Source: Cryptomeria japonica
Lineage: Eukaryota > Streptophyta > Pinopsida > Cupressales > Cupressaceae
Direction of reading: 5' to 3'
Length of the DNA stretch: 64,000 nt
NCBI RefSeq assembly: GCF_030272615.1
Contig: NC_081409.1
Span: 874,872,594 to 874,936,593, forward strand
Shown here: one piece after another, positions 1 through 12,800 of the stretch
Numbering within the stretch: position 1 is the first letter of the stretch
How the letters are laid out: each line of letters starts with the position of its first letter
Translations under genes and position numbers: made by a program
The notes under the pieces: generated by a model
Databases searched by the model: none
Told to the model about the DNA's origin: nothing
What the model saw: the letters and a program-made list of their open reading frames with translations, nothing else

Positions 1-405
1 TCTTATTCAGAGCACATAGAATCTGCTTTAGCATTTTAGATGTAAAGTTACAGATATTTGTAATGATTATATTGTAATATTTTGAAGTTGTACGAGAAAC
101 CTTTAACAGGGTAAAAGACTCTAACCAAGTCTATAAATTGTAAATCCTTTAACCAGGTGCTACACTTATATAGTGTTGTATAAATCCTTTAGTAAGGTAG
201 ATCTAACTGATCTTAATACTCCTAACAGGGTAAGCCATCAGAAATAGCTAAATGTAGCTCTAACCGAGCATTCTTTATTATTGCAATAGTGAAGTTGTGG
301 GTGCCATCCCCACTGCAGTTTTTCTCTCTAACCAAGAGTTTCTACGTGACCATTTATACTAGGTTATTCGTTGAAACTATCCACTAGGTTGGTCATAGAT
401 AGAAT
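1..405 (+). repeat. 3' part of a copia-type LTR, truncated by the window edge
   Basis: The text repeatedly spells variants of 'taaccgggt/aacaaggt' separated by short A+T-rich stretches. It ends in a block with 'cccactgcagtttttctctc' and 'ctacgtgacc'. The same order of phrases occurs in the U5 part of the LTRs of element D (about 25700-26030) and solo LTR F (about 46240-46560). The usual C-rich LTR end is missing, so the fragment breaks off near 405. Identity is moderate, so this is an old relic of the same LTR superfamily. Confidence 0.6.
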
Positions 406-1384
406 ATACATGAATTACATAAAGTTGGCCACCACAAGTGACTATACACTATGTGGTCTACTCCATGAGATAAAGGGGACCTAAATACATTACATCACAT
501 CTTTCTAAGATGATTCTAATGATCCACACTTGCCAAAACATACTCCAAAGTTGACATCCAATGTGACATGTAGAAAATCAATAAATCTCGTTAAACAATT
601 GGACCAAAAATAACATTTCAAGGAAAAATACTCAATGTGAATCTACACATGCTACTATAAGACCCTATAGTGTCCTAAATTGCTCCTATTGCATTTATGA
701 CACTTATGCATGGCTATCAGTGCATTAATGGAAGGACCATGATCAAAATCCAATCATTTTGATATCATGGGCCTTGAAGACAAAGTGCCCATGTTTTTCC
801 TAAAACCCCATTTGGTCCTATCTTAGAGAAGACATCAGCGCACCACATAGATGTCTATGTGCCATGCTATCATCCTGATAGTATCATAGAATCTTGTGCC
901 CTATAGCTTGTTAGACGTCTTTTGGCACGTGTCTTGTTCCTTGCTTCTGATTGAAATGGTTGTTTGTGCCTCTTCCCAGCTTTCAAAGACCCTTTTGCTC
1001 ATTTTGAAGGGTTGGTTTTTGGCTTCTTGGTTCTCTCTTAAGCTCTCTCTCTCTCAATTCTCTTTTGAAGGATCTACAAGCGCTATCAAGCAACTTCTAT
1101 CTACAACACTCTTGCAACCATCTTGCAACAAACACATACCTTGAGCTTCATCATGCTTGTATCTCAAAAAGGGGGGTTTGGCTACACACCTTGTCTTCTC
1201 TTTATCATTTATCTATCTTTTATCATTGCATGCAATTTATCTATCATATCTCTAAGTGTGTCTATCATCTAGATACATTTAGTTTATCAATACATCATTT
1301 TATCTACTTCCAATAGGGGTTTGCTTCCATTAAGTGGAGTATAGCTTCTATTTGTATGTATATCTACTATCTTTTATCCAATCT

Positions 1385-1455
1385 ATCTGTTTGGCTATCT
1401 ATGGAGGTGGAAACACCAAAGCGAGGGTCTGACTAAGGAAACCCCCTATACAGCC
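1385..1455 (+). repeat. Inverted-repeat partner 1
   Basis: This segment contains 'ggaggtggaaacaccaaag' followed by 'ctgactaaggaaacccccta'. The reverse complement of 2880-2960 contains 'ggaggtggaaaaaccaaaa' and then 'ggctaagacaatcccctaa'. Identity is roughly 70 percent by eye. The two may be opposite-facing relics of one retroelement family. Confidence 0.45.
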
Positions 1456-2879
1456 CCAACATTTCCCCCCATCTTTGTGTGTTGAGGTGGTGAACAGGTT
1501 ATGTGCAGTTGCAAAGATTTGTTGTGTGCTTTTAGTTGGATTCTATGTTTTCTAATCGTACAGATGACAACGCACCACACTGGAGTCCAAAACCCAAGAC
1601 CTTCCTAGTTCTCTAGTATAATTTATTTTTATTTTTGTTTCTCATTATTAGTTGAATTTTTTGTGTTTCATTGTTTCTGCACCTTAATTTCTTATTTACT
1701 TCTCCACTAGTATAGTTTTTTTTTTATTGTTATCCCCTAGCTCACCCTTAGTGCCAGTTTAAGTGAGGTAGCAATGGATCTATTTTCTCTCTAAGATTAG
1801 TCATCTTAGAGGTAGCAAATCCCCTCCTTTATCAACCTTCTAACTCAACCTCCAATGCATATCCAAACCAAAAGAGTATTGATCCAAATTAGATAAATCA
1901 ACTAAGTCGGTAAGAGACCAACACAACTAAACATATTGGACCACAAACCAACATAACTTTACTTGATGATCAAACCAACACTTGAGATCTCTACAAGCCA
2001 TAATCTTTAAAAAATAGAGGATTGTGAAGCATTCTTCCATAAGGGCTTCAAATAATTTTTCCCACATATTGCAACTTCCACTAAGTAGATGTTACCTTCT
2101 AAAAATACCTCATACTTATTTGACATCACTACCAGACAACATAACAACATCTGAACACTTGTTTTAAGACCATATACTACATTCACACAATTGAACATCT
2201 CCAACTTCCTCTTCACTTCTTTATTAACACAGTTAACACACACTCTGACATTAATGACAACACCAGACAATTTTGACATCAATGACAATGCAATGCAAAT
2301 TTCCAACACTATGATGCATCACCAAGATATTAGAGCATAATGGTTAGAAAAAAAAGGATTCTTTTTTTTAGTCATCTCAGGTTTGTAACAATCCATTTTT
2401 TCTATTCCTTATGATCTCTAACATCTTGATGATGAATCACAAAGTGTGATTTGAAATGTTGGTGCAAAAAGCAAACATAATCATATCCAGAAGCAATAAG
2501 TAATAAATTTAAATAAAGGTCTATGTGTATAAAATTATAACTTAATAATTAAATAAATAGAAAATATTGATGTTGGAGGAAGTTTTATGACTTTTTCTAT
2601 CTCTTTGTCCTAGACACTAGCAATTGGTGTCGACTAGAATGTGATGCATTGTCATCCCATGTACATAGTCGATCGAAGTTCACAAAATGTCATACAAATT
2701 TGTACTTGAACAAATTATGAGACAATGTAAGTACAAAGAATATAAGAATAAAATAATAAGCAAAATTGAATATGGAAATGATAAAGTATACTACTAAAGA
2801 GTAAGTAAAATAAATTACCAATCCCATTGAGACTACAAAGAACTATGAAGACCATGCACACAAGAAATCAAATGAAAGT

Positions 2880-2960
2880 GTGAGGTGGATGTTTAGGGGA
2901 TTGTCTTAGCCACACCACTGTTTTGGTTTTTCCACCTCCGTGGACAACTGAATGGATGGA
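2880..2960 (-). repeat. Inverted-repeat partner 2
   Basis: Read on the minus strand, this segment resembles 1385-1455, sharing the order 'ggaggtggaaa', 'ctaag' and 'ccccta'. No coding content was seen. Confidence 0.45.
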
Positions 2961-3800
2961 TGGATAGATGATAAAAAAATATACAATACTACTAATAAAA
3001 CATAAAACAAGATATGCTATGATGATATTGAAATATCAAAGGCTACAAGTTACTACAATGGAAGAGATACAACTAACCTAACATGAAAAATCATCTTAGA
3101 AGCTAAGAAGATCTTTTAAGGACAACTTTCTTGATGGTAATGGATTGTACTCAACCAATTTGGATTTATCTCTTTGTAGATATTATTTTATAAATAATAT
3201 TTAAAATTCCTTGTAGTTTTCTAATATCTCATGTTAGGGAGAAAGTGTAGGTTGCATAATTTTTTTTAATAGTTTTTTGTGTAAAGAACTTCATATTTAA
3301 GTAGAAGAATTAGAAGAATTATGTGAATGGATGGATAATATTTATGTTTAGAAAATTTATATACTCTTTTTTATATTGGTATTATATTGTTAGAGTCATT
3401 ATATGAGGTTCTATATATCATTTATGAGATTTAGAAATTTGAATACCTAAGTGTAAACTATTAGTATTGATGATAAAGCCCATTTATGATTATTATAAAT
3501 TTTGCATATGATTTAAGCCACTTGAAAGAATTATTGAATATATTACTCTTTGTACATGATAATCATTATAATTAAAATTGAGGACCTTGCTTTGGGCCTT
3601 GTAGGATTGCATAACCCATCCATTACACTTCGGAATTCGTCAACTTGGATTTTTTATTAATATACTTTATTGACTAAAACCAAAATAGTTTGATTACATC
3701 ACTATTACCACTAATATTGCAATGATAACCTTTTTATAAATTTCCCTTAGATTCTATTGAAAAAGGTTCTTAGTTTTTTAGTATATACTAGACAATGAGT

Positions 3801-4105
3801 CCTAGGTTAGACTTGAGTTTTAAATTTGGAATTATATGAAGAACTTTAAGTAGTTAAGGTGGAATTTAATAGGATTTTGTAAGGCTTTGATAATTACAAT
3901 GTGGAGGAGTTGAAGTAAAGTATCTCTTATGGGTTATCATTGCAAACTAGAATGGAACTTTAGTAGGTTAACGTTGAGTTTTAGCTTTGGAATTATGTGT
4001 AGACCTTTAAGTATTTTGGCTGGAATCTAATAGACTATGGTAAGGATGTGGTTAAGGTTAAGTACCTTTCTTATGGATTTTCATTACAACTTAAAGTGGA
4101 GCTAG
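3801..4105 (+). repeat. Diverged tandem duplication, about 155-bp unit
   Basis: The first unit (about 3801-3955) and second unit (about 3960-4105) share a series of phrases in the same order: 'gagttttaaatttggaatta' versus 'gagttttagctttggaatta', then 'ctttaagta', 'ctaatag/ttaatag', 'cttatgg' and 'cattgcaa/cattacaa'. No coding potential was seen. Confidence 0.5.
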
Positions 4106-6129
4106 GATAAAATCACTTAAACACGATATTTACAATAATGTTGTGTAGAAAGGAATATATATTGCATCACTATATTTGGTGTATTAATGTTTATGAATTA
4201 GGGTTAAAAATTAAAAAAAAGTGTCAACTGTCAATATATTTTGCAACAATAATAATTAGTTTTGTACTAGTAAATGTATCATTGATTTGATTATTATGTT
4301 AAAGGATCGTTGATGTGATTAGGGATAGGGTTATGAAAGTTGTTCTCTAGAAAATATTGTAACAAATGCATATATTCATATTCTTTTATGGGGTCCTTAG
4401 TAAGTTGATCAATAAATATAATTTAATTAGAAAAAAATAGATTGTTTATGTCATTAGTAAAAAATTGTTGGTCATGATATAGGTTAGGAATTCCTATTTT
4501 AGTGCTAAGATATGAAACACAAGGTTTAATAGGATAATTCATAGTTGTTAGAATTCAAAAAACCTTGTGATGGATTTAACTCATTGGGAATCATTGATTG
4601 ATTTAAAGCATTTATCTTCCCTATCCTTGTATACTATTTGTTAGCTCAACTAACAAATATTCATACCAATATTGGATACTAAATTGAGAGGAATTTTCAT
4701 TGGGTTTAAACATATTGTTGCTATATGGTTGTCATGTTGGATTGCTTGCTAGTCACATGATGTTGGATTTTTAAATATGTGATATGAAATTAGATTTTTC
4801 TACATCTTGTGACATTAAAATATAATTTTAGGGGTTGATTTGAAAAACTATTACTTCAATATAGAATCACTTGCTATTGACCATTAGTCATAGTTAATAT
4901 AATTGGCAATTATACTACATATTTAATGAGCTATGCTCTAACAATTAATAGTAGTTATTACCACATAGGGTATCGAGTATCTAACCATTGTATCTATTTG
5001 GTGGATTATTATAGCCTCATTTTTATGTTTGGTGATATAGAAAAATTTTATGTATATAAGCATAGGATACTATTAATTATTACTACTAGGGTTTAACTTT
5101 TGTTTAATAAAACAATTGTTTGATAGAGGCCATCTTAAGAGGGTTCAATGTGTTATTTGATATATTGTTAATTTGACCATAAGACATATATGACTCTATT
5201 GGTCTATTTATAGATCACCTATCATGCTATGCAAGTTCCAAGTCAACCCAGTGCTTAGTATAAGATGAACCCACGTGTTGAAATTGAGTCTAATATAAAT
5301 GTAAATAGTTGATTACCACCAATACCATTTAAATTATGAATGTCAAGAAATATAAATCATATCTTAAAAATAATATTTTATTAGTATCACGGTTGTCAAG
5401 AATGCCAAGATCTATTTATGACATGAATGAAGTGTATTTTATCTAGTTATCATCAATACAATGTAGGTGATATATGCTAGGAGCTAAATTTTATTGTATC
5501 CTAAAGCTTAGTCAACTATCTCTAGTATTATAGAAGTGATGGACACTAGAAGCTACCCATGGTATGACATGTTTTTTCCTATTTATGTTAATACCATGTA
5601 GATGATAAGTGATAGGAGCTACCCTACACTAGGTTTGACTAGCATTTAGTAGTTGCATGTCCATTATATATGTCAAGATCCATCAATTGAAAATGTTCAA
5701 TAGGTGATAAAAATCTTACTATTGACCTAATGTGAGATGTGTTATTACAAAAATATTTCCAATGAAAATATTGTGTAGAGATGTGTTAATACACTTACAC
5801 ATTGCAAATGACAATAATGTAGTATGGGATCCTTTCATGTCCTCATAGATAGTAGTAGGTTAAGAAAATGGATGCAAATCAAAATGTTGTATAAGATGCA
5901 TCAATATTCATTTTTTTGTTGGTGTAGACCTAAAGGGTAAGTATTAGTAAACTAGATAATGGGAAGATACATGGAATAAGTTAGTTCCACTTTCTCTTGC
6001 TAGTTGACCATTATGCACACGTGTTAATTAATTAATTACTATGTAGTTATGTACAAATGTCCCCATCCATTGTGCATATTATTATATTTATTCCCTTGCT
6101 AGTAACAATAATAGGTAGTATGGGATGTT

Positions 6130-6134
6130 TCATT
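6130..6134 (+). repeat. Target-site duplication of element E, left copy (TCATT)
   Basis: The five bases before the TGTTGG start of E are TCATT. The five bases after its CTAACA end (47794-47798) are TTATT. One C/T difference is expected for an old insertion. Confidence 0.6.
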
Positions 6135-7364
6135 TGTTGGCCATTTGGAGGAATTGATTATGTGTTGTATTGAAGTTTTCTCATTGATGTCAACACTAGT
6201 TGTTTTGGTTGCTTTATCGGTATCCTTTGGTCCCAGTAGGTTGTTTGATTTCTGGTTGGACTGGATCATCATGATCCGGTATGCTCTGGTATGTTTGGGT
6301 TATGGATTTGGCTTATTCATGCTACTCAGATTCATGTTCATTCAGTTGGTTTTGATCTGGTGATTGAATGTTGTCCTATATGCTAGTAAGCTTGGTTTGT
6401 TATTCTGGTGAGGGTTTCACCGGTAGAGCTTTGATGAAGATCTTTGATGATATGCATAAGTGGTGTTGGTGCAGCTTCTAGTGGAGATTCAGGATATTGA
6501 TGGTGATCAAGTTCAAGACTTGGTTGATTGGGATCATTGCTTTAGCGTGTGTGGACCTAAATTGGATCCCATTTTATCTAGGTTATGGACCATCTTAATG
6601 TAACATGTGGATTGGAATTCTCAATGTGTTTATGGGATGTCTTATGGGTTGTATATTATTTGTTTGGTCTCAGGCTGACATGTTTTGTAATTATGTAATT
6701 GTTTTATTATCTAGTGGCCGACATTATTGTTTGTGGTCGAAGGTTTGTATATATATGGTGTAAGATCTCATTGTAGATCATATGTGTAAGGGATATGTGA
6801 GGATGTGTATGTGCGAATAATGTAATAATCATTTAGGCAAAGGATTTGGTCGATCATTGGTGATCAAGTTGGGTTTATGCAAGAGGATTTAGTCCTCTGC
6901 TATTGAGCTTAACTAGAATTGTACTCACGCATAGGAGATGTTATCTTTGCAGTTCATTCCTTCTTTCGGATTGTAGTCTGGATTTCTATGTAGTCAGTGA
7001 GACTCCTTTTGTGATGAGCAGTGTGCTCTAGGTTGTTGGCCTTCCTACAAGTGTGGGCCCCTCAATTGTAATCAAATACTTACTGCAAAAGTATTATCTG
7101 ACTGTTGGTAGGCTTCCCACCATGGTTTTTCCCTTTACCGGGTTTTCCATGTACAAATCTTGGTGTCATATGGAAGGTATTTATTCTTTGATTGTTGTTT
7201 ATGATTAATTGGTTTATCTGCTATTTCGGTAATTGGTTTATGCATTTCGTTATTGATCTTTTGGGTTCCGGTATTAAAGTTGTAATTGCTTAAGGTTTCG
7301 GTAATCTGGTGACAACTGATTCACCCCCCCTCAGTTTTCTTACTGCTATTTGAACTATCTAACA
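6135..7364 (+). repeat. 5' LTR of element E (1230 bp)
   Basis: It starts TGTTGGCC and ends CTAACA directly before the primer site. It aligns along its length with 45117-47793 once solo LTR F is removed (1230 versus 1224 bp). It contains a TATA box near 6748, a 'gtcagtgagact' block near 6980, and a C-rich stretch just before its end. Confidence 0.85.
6748..6756 (+). promoter_or_regulatory. Probable TATA box of the element E LTR promoter
   Basis: TATATATAT occurs in a context conserved in the other E LTR (47174-47182). A similar 'tgtatatata' occurs in solo LTR G near 54013. Its place just past mid-LTR fits a U3/R promoter. Confidence 0.45.
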
Positions 7365-7366
7365 AT

Positions 7367-7378
7367 TGGTATCAGAGA
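7367..7378 (+). other. Primer-binding site of element E, cut by the hAT insertion
   Basis: TGGTATCAGAGA lies two bases after the LTR, one base off the plant initiator tRNA-Met complement TGGTATCAGAGC. Its last eight bases (7371-7378, ATCAGAGA) are duplicated as ATTAGAGA at 40486-40493, which is the hAT target-site duplication. Confidence 0.75.
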
Positions 7379-7529
7379 TAGAGAGTTTTTTAGTGGCGAA
7401 TCTTCACCAATTGGCAAATTCCGCATGAATAGTCTTGGGCACCATCGTGGTCAAATCGCCCAGAATTTTGGGGTTAATGACACACTGTAGAAACTGGCTT
7501 CACCATTGACCACACACCATCGACATGCA
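7379..7529 (+). repeat. hAT left subterminal region, first part
   Basis: It carries ATTCGCCA-like motifs in both orientations (gtggcgaatcttcacc, aaatcgccc, cttcacc). The same motif family resumes after element A at 14155-14460 and recurs at the hAT right end (40055-40440). It is interrupted at 7529 by element A. Confidence 0.6.
7525..7529 (+). repeat. Target-site duplication of element A, left copy (ATGCA)
   Basis: ATGCA precedes the TGTTGG start of A. GTGCA (14150-14154) follows its CTAAGA end, a 4 of 5 match. Confidence 0.55.
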
Positions 7530-8321
7530 TGTTGGCATATGCACACTCCATTGAGACATTGAAGGTGATTGAAGGTTTTGTCATTGATGGCAACCTTACA
7601 ATCCTATGGCACTGACAAGGAATTACACTACACTGGCACTAGCAAGATCAGACTCTTCACCAGCACTCCGACCACCGGCATCTGCACAAAGAAAGGAAGC
7701 ACACCGACACAAAAGCCGACAGGATTATTGATATATTATATCTTGTTTATTATTGTAAAAACTTTGAAAGCCGACTTGGCAAGTTGTAAAATGACTCTTA
7801 TATATAACAGAGATCATTGTAGACATTTTTTAGAAAGGAAAATAATTAGGCAGACCTATTATGCGAAATATAGGTTAAAGGGTTTATGTAGGAAGCAGAG
7901 CAGAAACCAGTACTGAATCTGGCATTATAGATGCTATTATAAAGTAGTACAAGACATTGGATTTGTATAATCCACATTGTAAGTTAGTGAGACTTCCCAT
8001 TGAGCAGTGAGCTCTAGGCACTTGGCCTTCCTGCATGTGCAGGCCCCTCTTGTAAGTAGTATTCCCTTATTGGCTAGTAAGTGAATATTGTGGGTCACAA
8101 ATCCCACTAAGGTTTTTCCCACACCGGGTTTCCTCACTAAAATATTGTGTTATGGTGTGTTTCTTATGTGGTTACTTTCATTTCTGTTTATTGCATTATT
8201 TCTTGCATACCAGTACACTATTATAATATGCTCTACATGTTTTAAGTTAAGAAATTCTAAATACCGATTAGATACTGATTCACCCCCACCCCCCCTCTCA
8301 GTATCTATGGGAATCCTAACA
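7530..8321 (+). repeat. 5' LTR of element A
   Basis: It runs from TGTTGGCATATG to CTAACA and matches 13362-14149 along its length. Its U5 part carries the 'gtgagacttccc...gagctctagg' block and a C-rich end. Confidence 0.9.
7799..7807 (+). promoter_or_regulatory. Probable TATA box of the element A LTR promoter
   Basis: TATATATAA occurs about 270 bp into the LTR and is kept in the 3' LTR (near 13624). The minus-strand element B has TATATAAAG at the equivalent place (38597-38605). Confidence 0.45.
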
Positions 8322-8323
8322 AT

Positions 8324-8335
8324 TGGTATCAGAGC
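8324..8335 (+). other. Primer-binding site of element A (initiator tRNA-Met)
   Basis: TGGTATCAGAGC lies two bases after the LTR end. It is the exact complement expected for the plant initiator methionine tRNA used by copia elements. Confidence 0.85.
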
Positions 8336-8392
8336 CTTGTCCTCTATTTTTAGAAGCCTAATAGCTTGAGGAAGATCTTGACACCGGTAGAC

Positions 8393-9550
8393 ATGGAAAA
8401 TCTGATGAAGCAACTTGAAGTAGCTCTTTCAGACATTGATACAGAAAAGTTTAAGAATATCAAACTTGAAGATGATCTAAAGGCATCTTAGGATATCATT
8501 CAGGTACTTCAAGAAAATTTTGCCATTGTAAGAAACAAGAGAAGAGAATAATGTGAAAAGTTGCAAAATGAGAATGACGAAAAGGAATCACTTAATGATG
8601 AGATAAGCAAGCTGAAACTGGAAAACATAACAATGAAGAATGAGATGCAAGATATGACCATGAGATTCTACAAAGAAACTGAAGATAGGAAAAAGAATGA
8701 AGAAGAATTGAACAAAAGACTAAGTGATGCAGAAAATGAGAACACAAGACTTAGTTATGAAAATGACCTATTGAAGACAGATTTGATGCATACACAGAAT
8801 GACTCCAATGAACTAATGAGACAGAAAGAGATCTTACAAAGAGAACTGGATATTGCAAATCAACACAAAGACAAACTCAAGAAAAGCTCAAAAGAACTTG
8901 GTGACTTACTAAAGATTCAGAAACCTAATGGTGATACTTGTGGAATTGGCTTTGAAGTAGGAGAAAGTTCCGATACTACAAACACTCAAGATCACAGCAA
9001 ATCGATAAGACAACCTAATGCTTATAAATTCAATGGAAAATTCTTTAACTATAATAAGTATGGGCATAGAGCAAATCAATGTAGATCTAGAAATTATCAA
9101 AACATCAACACACCCACCAGTCATTGCTCAAAATGTAACAAAGTTGGTCACAACTCTAAAAATTGTAGAATGAATGTAAGATGTTATGTTTGTGGAAGAT
9201 TTGGACTCTTATCTAATCAATGTAGAACACAAACTAGCATAGGTTATGGCAAAGCTATTCAGAAAAATAATGTGACTTGTTATGCATGTAACAAGATTGG
9301 GCATATTGCAAAATTCTATAGAAGCAAAGGATCATTGACAGACAACAAAATTTCTAGCTTGAAAGGTAAAGAAAAAGTTGAAGAGGTTAAGCAAGAATTC
9401 TCAAAAGAATGGATTAGAAAAGTTGATCTAAATGTTGGGAATACTCCTCCACTAGTAGAACCAATCAATGCTTCACCGGTAGGACAGAGTAGTGCTTCAC
9501 CGGTAGGACAGAGTAGTACTCCACCAACAGGAAGCTCTTCATCAAACTAA
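8393..9550 (+). pseudogene. Element A ORF1: coiled-coil, four-zinc-knuckle Gag-like protein (broken)
   Basis: One frame of 386 codons from ATG 8393 is broken by two stops (TAG 8489, TAA 8549). The first two-thirds is rich in Glu, Lys, Asn, Leu and Gln with heptad-like spacing, suggesting a long coiled coil. Four C-x2-C-x4-H-x4-C zinc-knuckle positions follow (about residues 210-310). Knuckle 2 (CSKCNKVGHNSKNC) is intact. Knuckles 1, 3 and 4 have each lost cysteines or the histidine. The tail repeats an SPVGQSS unit. The ORF in B has exactly the same length (1158 bp). A nucleocapsid-like RNA-packaging role is inferred from the knuckles. Most copia Gags have a single knuckle, so four is unusual. 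Confidence 0.8.
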
Positions 9551-9857
9551 AGAAAATCTTCTTTGAGGGTTTCGCAATAAATGAGACATATACAATTATT
9601 CCCTTGGTTAGAGATGAGAAGTTGGAAATTACTTCATTACCGGCAGACAATGTTAAGTGACTACTTAACCAGCATGCATTAATTATGGTAGATGGCAAAT
9701 AAACATTATAAATTTATGGTTTTGGCTCCATTTCACTTCACCAAGATTTCAAACATTCGAAGAGTGCAATATTTGCATAGCTAAGGGATTTTAAGCAAAG
9801 AGGCGAAGCATTTCAAGCAATCAATCCATCCAAAGGTAGAAAAAGGTATTTATCATC

Positions 9858-12800
9858 ATGGCATCCAACTCTGCACTTGAATATATAGCAAACCCTACTA
9901 TAGTCGAGGTTATAAAATACCCTAGGCCCTTTTGTCAATTAGTTCCCGAAGTAGAAAAGAAAGATGATACTATAGGTTCTTTTTCTCAAATTCCAAAATG
10001 AGTTGTCTATGCTAAAGACCCCAAAATTTACATAAATTGCAACATAGAGGAATTAGGAGATGAAGAAATCAAAACAATGTATAAATCTATCATATGTGAT
10101 GAATCCGGAAATGTAAAACTGGAACACAAAATCATTGAAACCCTAGGATTTACTAAAATCCTCTACATTCCTAAATTTCCCAAGGATGTGATTAGGATAG
10201 TATTAAGAAGGGTACATGGGGAATTTTTCTAGTTAGATGCAATTCACAAAATTATCAAGGAATCTGTCAAAGCAGTGATAGGGTTACCCTCAACTGGTAA
10301 AAGACCAGACAAGACTAAAAAGTTCTCAAATGACCTAGTAACTAAACTAACTGGTGCAACATCTGACAAAAGGTCCTTGAGAGTCAATGATGTTACTGAC
10401 ATAAATGTGAGATTTATCAGCATGATTTTAGGCTATAAAGCCACTCATGCAAATAGACTTAACTCAGATTCAAGTTTATGCATTAAGAGTGCTTACGACA
10501 TGATTACAGACAATGTGAAAATTGACATATGTGAATGGTTAAAAGATGAGCTAGTTGACAACTTAGGCAAGATAAAGAGAGATAAGAAAGGAACTTTTAG
10601 GTTTGGAAATCTACTTGTATGCTTAATGCTACACATAACCAAACAAGTTCCCGGTATAGGCTATAAAGACCTTGGATTTGATATACCGGTAGGTAAACAG
10701 TTATCAGAACTATTCAATAACATGGGTGAAGACAAAGAAAAGAATATCCATGAACACTTTCAAGCATTAAAGGCCAAAATGAAGAAGAGAATCAGATTGT
10801 CACAGAAAATTGTTGACAAGTATAAAGATAACATATGCTTTGTAATAAAAAAGGATGAGATATGGATGGAAGCAGTCATCTCAAGGACAATTTGGGTAAC
10901 AGAAATGGGTTATGAGACTGATGACCTTATCATTGAAACTTATGCTAAAGCACTTATGGAAGCACCAAATGAACCAAAGGAAGAAGTATTTGGTAGTGTT
11001 GAGACCATAGAAAAACAAATTCAATCTAAGAAGAGAGTGAAAAAGGTTGAAGCAGTTGTGAGAAGAGGTTCCAGACAGGAAAAGACTATTAAAGAAGATG
11101 TGATGAAACAAACCAGTATCACTAAGGATGAGTTAGCAGCCCCGTAGCCTGAAACTCACTTATCACCGGTAGGCACTTCTTTGGAGAATGACATGTCTGC
11201 AACTTTCAAGAGAGTTGTAAGGAAAAGATATCCTTCACCGGTAGCCACACCTTCACCTAGGAGGACAAGACAAATACAACAAGCAATGAGATCTCCGGTT
11301 AAGAAAACTACACCAAAGAAGAAACTAACACCATAGAAGAAGAAGAGGACTCAACAAAACATGACCCCTCTTGACATATTGCTAAATGAAATTACAGAGG
11401 AAGGGAAACTGAAGAATATAGAGAAATTGTATGATACTCTGACGGTAGATGAAAAAGAACAAGTTGAGAACAGTGTTATTTTACACATGGACATGTATAA
11501 GAAATTTTTTATGGAAGTGGCAGATGAAGTACCAGATGAATTATTTCAAAGATTGGAAGCAAGAAGACAAGTTGTTGTAGAGCTTGACAAGAAAATCAAG
11601 ATAGAAAAATTACTTGTTGTTTACCCAGTGAACTCACCTAAAGAAATAGATGATTCAATTGTAGAAGCCAACCAATCGATATTCTCTACTGCACACCAGC
11701 ATATTGCATTAGTGGTTGGAAGAGTTAATGAGGTGACTGAAGAAACAGAAAATGCATGGGATATATACCTTGTTGAAAAAGAAAAATAGGAAGAGTACAT
11801 GAGCCACAAACCTATAAAGGTATATCAGAAGGACAACGACAAGCGTAAAAGAAAGGTTGGTGGACCTCCGATCATCAAAGTTAAAGATAACTTATCCCCA
11901 CCACCTCAAATTGCATCACCGGTAAAAACTATAGAAGATCAACCAGCAGTTGAGAGTATGGACACAGAGGATACTAATCCTAATCCCGAGGTACTGTACA
12001 CAGTAGATGTTGATACACAAAAGATCAACATTATGGTAGATAAAGATACAACTGGTAAGACAGACATGGCTAGTAAGCCACTGATAACTGAGCAAACTGA
12101 TCAAACTCAAGAGAAACTGGTAGATGATAACAAAGAACAATAGGTAGAGACTCATACTAAGACTAAGATAGAGCAACAAACAAAGAGACAAGAAGAGAAA
12201 AAGGCTCCAGAATAGGTACAGGAACAAAGTCACATGGAAATAGGGCCACCGGCAATAGGAGAAGATCAAAAACCATTGCTTAAAGAAATGGAAACACAGA
12301 CTGACCTACCAGAGGTCACAACAAGCTTGGTTACTTCAACCACTGGCGGTATTCAGAATGTTGGTTCCTCATCAGCAAGCTATAAATCAACTAATGTAAC
12401 AAAAGTACTTTTAGATTCTATCAAAAGGATAACAGATTGTAGTTCACAGGCTTATAAAGCTATAGATGATACAATCCCAATTTTGAAGGTAATAGCTCCT
12501 AACTATAACATAGACAATAAGGATTCTTTAGGACAACTTGATACTTTGTGTAAATACATCACTGAGAACACAGTGACTATTGAGAAAATAAAGGAAGAGA
12601 CATTGAAGAACAAGGTAGAAATTGAAAAGCAAAAATTCTTTAAAAATCAGATAAAGAAGTGTACTAGAGAATTTGACACACTTCTACCGGAACTATGTAA
12701 CTTATTGAAAGAATACAAAACTCTATACAAAGGCACCTGTAAGACAAACCTTTTGACAGTAGACATAGATAAGAAGATGAGCAAGGTACAGGATGAAATC

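Larger units (their letters stand above)
406..6129. other. No recognisable gene; old A+T-rich intergenic DNA
   Basis: Only short chance reading frames occur here, none with a recognisable domain. It holds a pyrimidine-rich stretch (about 1035-1065), an inverted pair of related segments (1385-1455 and 2880-2960), a diverged tandem duplication (3801-4105) and a weaker local repeat around 5440-5640. It is probably ancient transposon debris, but I cannot assign it to a family. Confidence 0.5.

Noticed and set aside
896-1316. Overlapping 82- and 83-codon frames near a pyrimidine-rich stretch
   Set aside because: No homology-like motif, low-complexity Leu/Ser/His content and no supporting gene structure.
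8150-8413. Minus-strand frame of 87 codons in element A
   Set aside because: It lies across the LTR/primer-site junction on the antisense strand and has no family features. It is a chance frame.
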